Notes under the pieces: generated by a model | What the model saw: only the letters and a program-made list of their open reading frames with translations | The model's database searches: none | What the model was told of the DNA's origin: nothing | Assembly: GCA_021795395.1 (NCBI GenBank) | Contig: JAJYPN010000016.1 | Location: forward strand, 1-60,318 | From: Pseudomonadota bacterium | GTDB lineage: Bacteria > Pseudomonadota > Gammaproteobacteria > Burkholderiales > Sulfuriferulaceae | Reading direction: 5' to 3' | DNA length: 60,318 nt | Part shown: in pieces, positions 58,668 to 60,318 of the stretch | Numbering within the stretch: position 1 is the stretch's first letter | Layout: every line of letters starts with the position of its first letter | Translations under genes and position numbers: made by a program

Positions 58668-59960
58668 TCAGAACAGTCCAATCTTCTTGCCGCCAATATC
58701 CCGTGCATGCCGGAATGCGCTGCTGATCTTGTCTATCTCGCTGCCTGACACTCCAAATTCCTCGAAGCATCCTTTCCATTCTCGCACTATAGACCACACC
58801 TGCTTTATAACCTCAATGGCACCATCTCTGGTCAGCCCAAATCGGGCATAGCAGCTCAGCGCATTATCTAGCGTGGCAAGGCGTCCTTGCTGCCCAATAC
58901 CAAGATGCAGAAAGCGCTCGGTTGCGTGTGTGGGTTTGGGCACAACATCGTACAAGGGGCTTAACTCCCATGCCTGGTGTTGGGGCACCCACAACATCCC
59001 GTGATTGCGCAGGTGATCATCGTCGTTCGTGACCAGGATATTAAAGACCATTCTGGAAAACAGTTCTTTCAGGTTGGCGGCAAGCATAGGCGCTGCACCA
59101 TATTTGCGCATTGCATCGGCAATATCGGCATAGTTCTTTCGCGGGGAGTCCGCTTCAGGGCAACCCAATAAAGTAAGGGCGCTGATGAAGTGTTTTCTCG
59201 TCATGGTTTTAGCCGCGCCAACGCGGTCAAAACGCTCAATGAGCATGACATTAATTCCTTTGGCGAGGATGATGGGATCCTTCAGTTCTGGGATGCGTAT
59301 GCCAGCAAGTTGGGCGAGTCTAAGGGTGGAAGTTTCCACCAGCGGAATATTGTAGCCATCTGACTTTGATGGAAATTTTGCCATCCAGAGCTTACCTTGA
59401 TCATCAATAACGGTAGCTTTAGGGCGCGCGCCTCCAAGCGCGGTACCAGCGTCAAAAAAAGCTTCTAGTCGAGTGGGGATGGGCAGCCCTTCTTCAATCC
59501 GCTGTGCCGCTTCGATTAGGTATTCAAGGCTATGAACGTCACTTGGCATGCCCTGCGTAGAGGGCAAGTTAATGTCTAAACGTACATCAAGCGCGCCGAC
59601 CCTGTTAGATCCGGCAGCAAGCAAGTATTCGGATTCTGGCAGGCTATTGAGCGGAACCTTGCGCTTTGCTTCAATGACCCTACGCCCCCAAGCGTCGGGC
59701 GCGGCATCGCGTATCGCGCCAAAGTAGGGGAGTCCCGGCGCGGGATAAAGTTCAGTCCCGACGAGCTCGTGCTTTTCCCTCAAGCTGAGACTGACAGGAT
59801 CAATCTCGATGGCGTTAGGGCGCGCCAAATATCGGGAGCCGTAAACAAAAGACGCGCCAATTGAAATTGCACCTTCTTCTGATAAGCTTAATAATCCGGC
59901 AGGGACTTCAGACACCTCGTCCGGCAGATAAGCAAAAATGGCAAGTTCTCTAGAAATCAT
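58668..59960 (-). CDS. hipA: HipA-family serine/threonine kinase toxin
   Basis: A 430-residue HipA. The N-terminal Couple_hipA-type domain covers about residues 5-120; the kinase core has GTALGGARPKATV (172-184), the catalytic TNDDDHLRNHG (311-321) and LSPLYDVVP (333-341). E. coli HipA phosphorylates glutamyl-tRNA synthetase and stops translation; the target here is unknown. It overlaps the antitoxin-like hipB gene by 11 bases. Base composition is close to the accessory end rather than to the core genes. Confidence 0.92.
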   Translation of the reverse strand: MISRELAIFAYLPDEVSEVPAGLLSLSEEGAISIGASFVYGSRYLARPNAIEIDPVSLSLREKHELVGTELYPAPGLPYFGAIRDAAPDAWGRRVIEAKRKVPLNSLPESEYLLAAGSNRVGALDVRLDINLPSTQGMPSDVHSLEYLIEAAQRIEEGLPIPTRLEAFFDAGTALGGARPKATVIDDQGKLWMAKFPSKSDGYNIPLVETSTLRLAQLAGIRIPELKDPIILAKGINVMLIERFDRVGAAKTMTRKHFISALTLLGCPEADSPRKNYADIADAMRKYGAAPMLAANLKELFSRMVFNILVTNDDDHLRNHGMLWVPQHQAWELSPLYDVVPKPTHATERFLHLGIGQQGRLATLDNALSCYARFGLTRDGAIEVIKQVWSIVREWKGCFEEFGVSGSEIDKISSAFRHARDIGGKKIGLF

Positions 59961-60291
59961 ATTTGGCTAACCCCTTTGGGGTGCTACGCCGCGCGCGCTG
60001 CCGTTTCTCGGTTTTATCCAGAATAGCGAGCGCATGATCATTCGTATCGTATAGGTGAGCCAAATCAACACCCGGCGCGATGACATCGAGATAGCGCACG
60101 ATTTGTCCGATAGCGATGGCTGCATCGCCATTTTCAATTCTGGATGCTGTTTCACGGCTGATATTTGCGCGCAGAGCTGCTTCGGCCTGCAATAGGCTGC
60201 GAGCTTTTCTCATGCGAGCAATGCGTTCCCCCATCGTTATGAGTCTCTGAATCAAGGCGGGGGGCATAGATAGATTTTGTGGCTTCTTCAT
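59950..60291 (-). CDS. hipB: HipB-like helix-turn-helix antitoxin
   Basis: A 113-residue protein with an XRE-type HTH at about residues 20-75: ERIARMRKARSLLQAEAALR, then ISRETASRIENGDAAIAIGQ. It binds the operator of its operon and neutralises HipA by complex formation. The C-terminal tail (about residues 90-113) is basic. The promoter lies at the right window edge: only 27 bases upstream are visible, with AGGAAA at a suitable spacing and a palindromic GCTTAAAGC. The gene overlaps hipA. Confidence 0.88.
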   Translation of the reverse strand: MKKPQNLSMPPALIQRLITMGERIARMRKARSLLQAEAALRANISRETASRIENGDAAIAIGQIVRYLDVIAPGVDLAHLYDTNDHALAILDKTEKRQRARRSTPKGLAKYDF

Positions 60292-60318
60292 GTGACTTAT
60301 TTCCTGCTTTAAGCGGAT

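Overview
The window reads as chromosomal DNA of a sulfur-oxidising betaproteobacterium, most likely of the Nitrosomonadales type. This rests on gene order (pepA-holC-valS, hemA-prfA-prmC, exbBD-lpxK-kdsB-adk, dusB-fis-purH-purD), on the EarP/Arg32 type of elongation factor P, and on sulfur and cytochrome genes. Placement below class is inference. No rRNA, tRNA, CRISPR array or intact insertion sequence was seen by eye.

Layout. 1-3.2 kb: edge of a BrnT/BrnA toxin-antitoxin pair, a pentaheme cytochrome that looks like an AdhB-type triheme protein fused to a TsdA-type thiosulfate dehydrogenase, and a degenerate second BrnTA-like remnant. 3.2-6.1 kb: SemiSWEET transporter, Slp-like protein, an ERCC4-HhH nuclease, a FIST sensor and a small unknown protein. 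6.1-9.6 kb: the dTDP-L-rhamnose operon rfbBACD. 9.7-14.1 kb: clpS-clpA, a cold-shock gene with a terminator-like leader, and icd. 14.3-18.4 kb: acid-shock-like peptide, nudJ, mnmA, orn, an M48 protease and a monohaem cytochrome. 18.5-27.4 kb: molybdopterin genes moaE, moaD and moeA, then efp, earP, valS, a small unknown gene, holC and pepA, all on the minus strand. 27.5-42.4 kb: lptF-lptG, RDD protein, dusB-fis, purH, purD, tsaC, hemF, a divergent penicillin-binding protein, hemA-prfA-prmC. 42.5-51.8 kb: a BI-1 family protein, an HDOD protein, an APC permease, and the minus-strand block exbB-exbD-glycosyltransferase-lpxK-Trm112-like-kdsB-adk-rlmD. 52-57.1 kb: sulfur module. 57.1-60.3 kb: accessory end with a candidate small RNA, an NTF2-like/P-loop kinase fusion and a HipBA toxin-antitoxin pair.

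The most notable system is at 53.8-57.1 kb: a sulfide:quinone-oxidoreductase-like flavoprotein, a DUF1641 protein and a sulfur oxygenase reductase (SOR) in one transcription direction, with a hemerythrin, a membrane protein and a 24-residue hydrophobic peptide transcribed divergently. Every SOR active-site residue I know of is conserved. SOR turns cytoplasmic sulfur plus O2 into sulfite, thiosulfate and sulfide; the neighbouring flavoprotein could return the sulfide to the quinone pool, and the TsdA-like cytochrome at 0.5-2.5 kb could oxidise the thiosulfate.

A second functional link is translational: rfbBACD supplies dTDP-L-rhamnose, EarP transfers rhamnose to Arg32 of EF-P, and EF-P here carries Arg at position 32. 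No O-antigen genes flank the rfb operon in this window.
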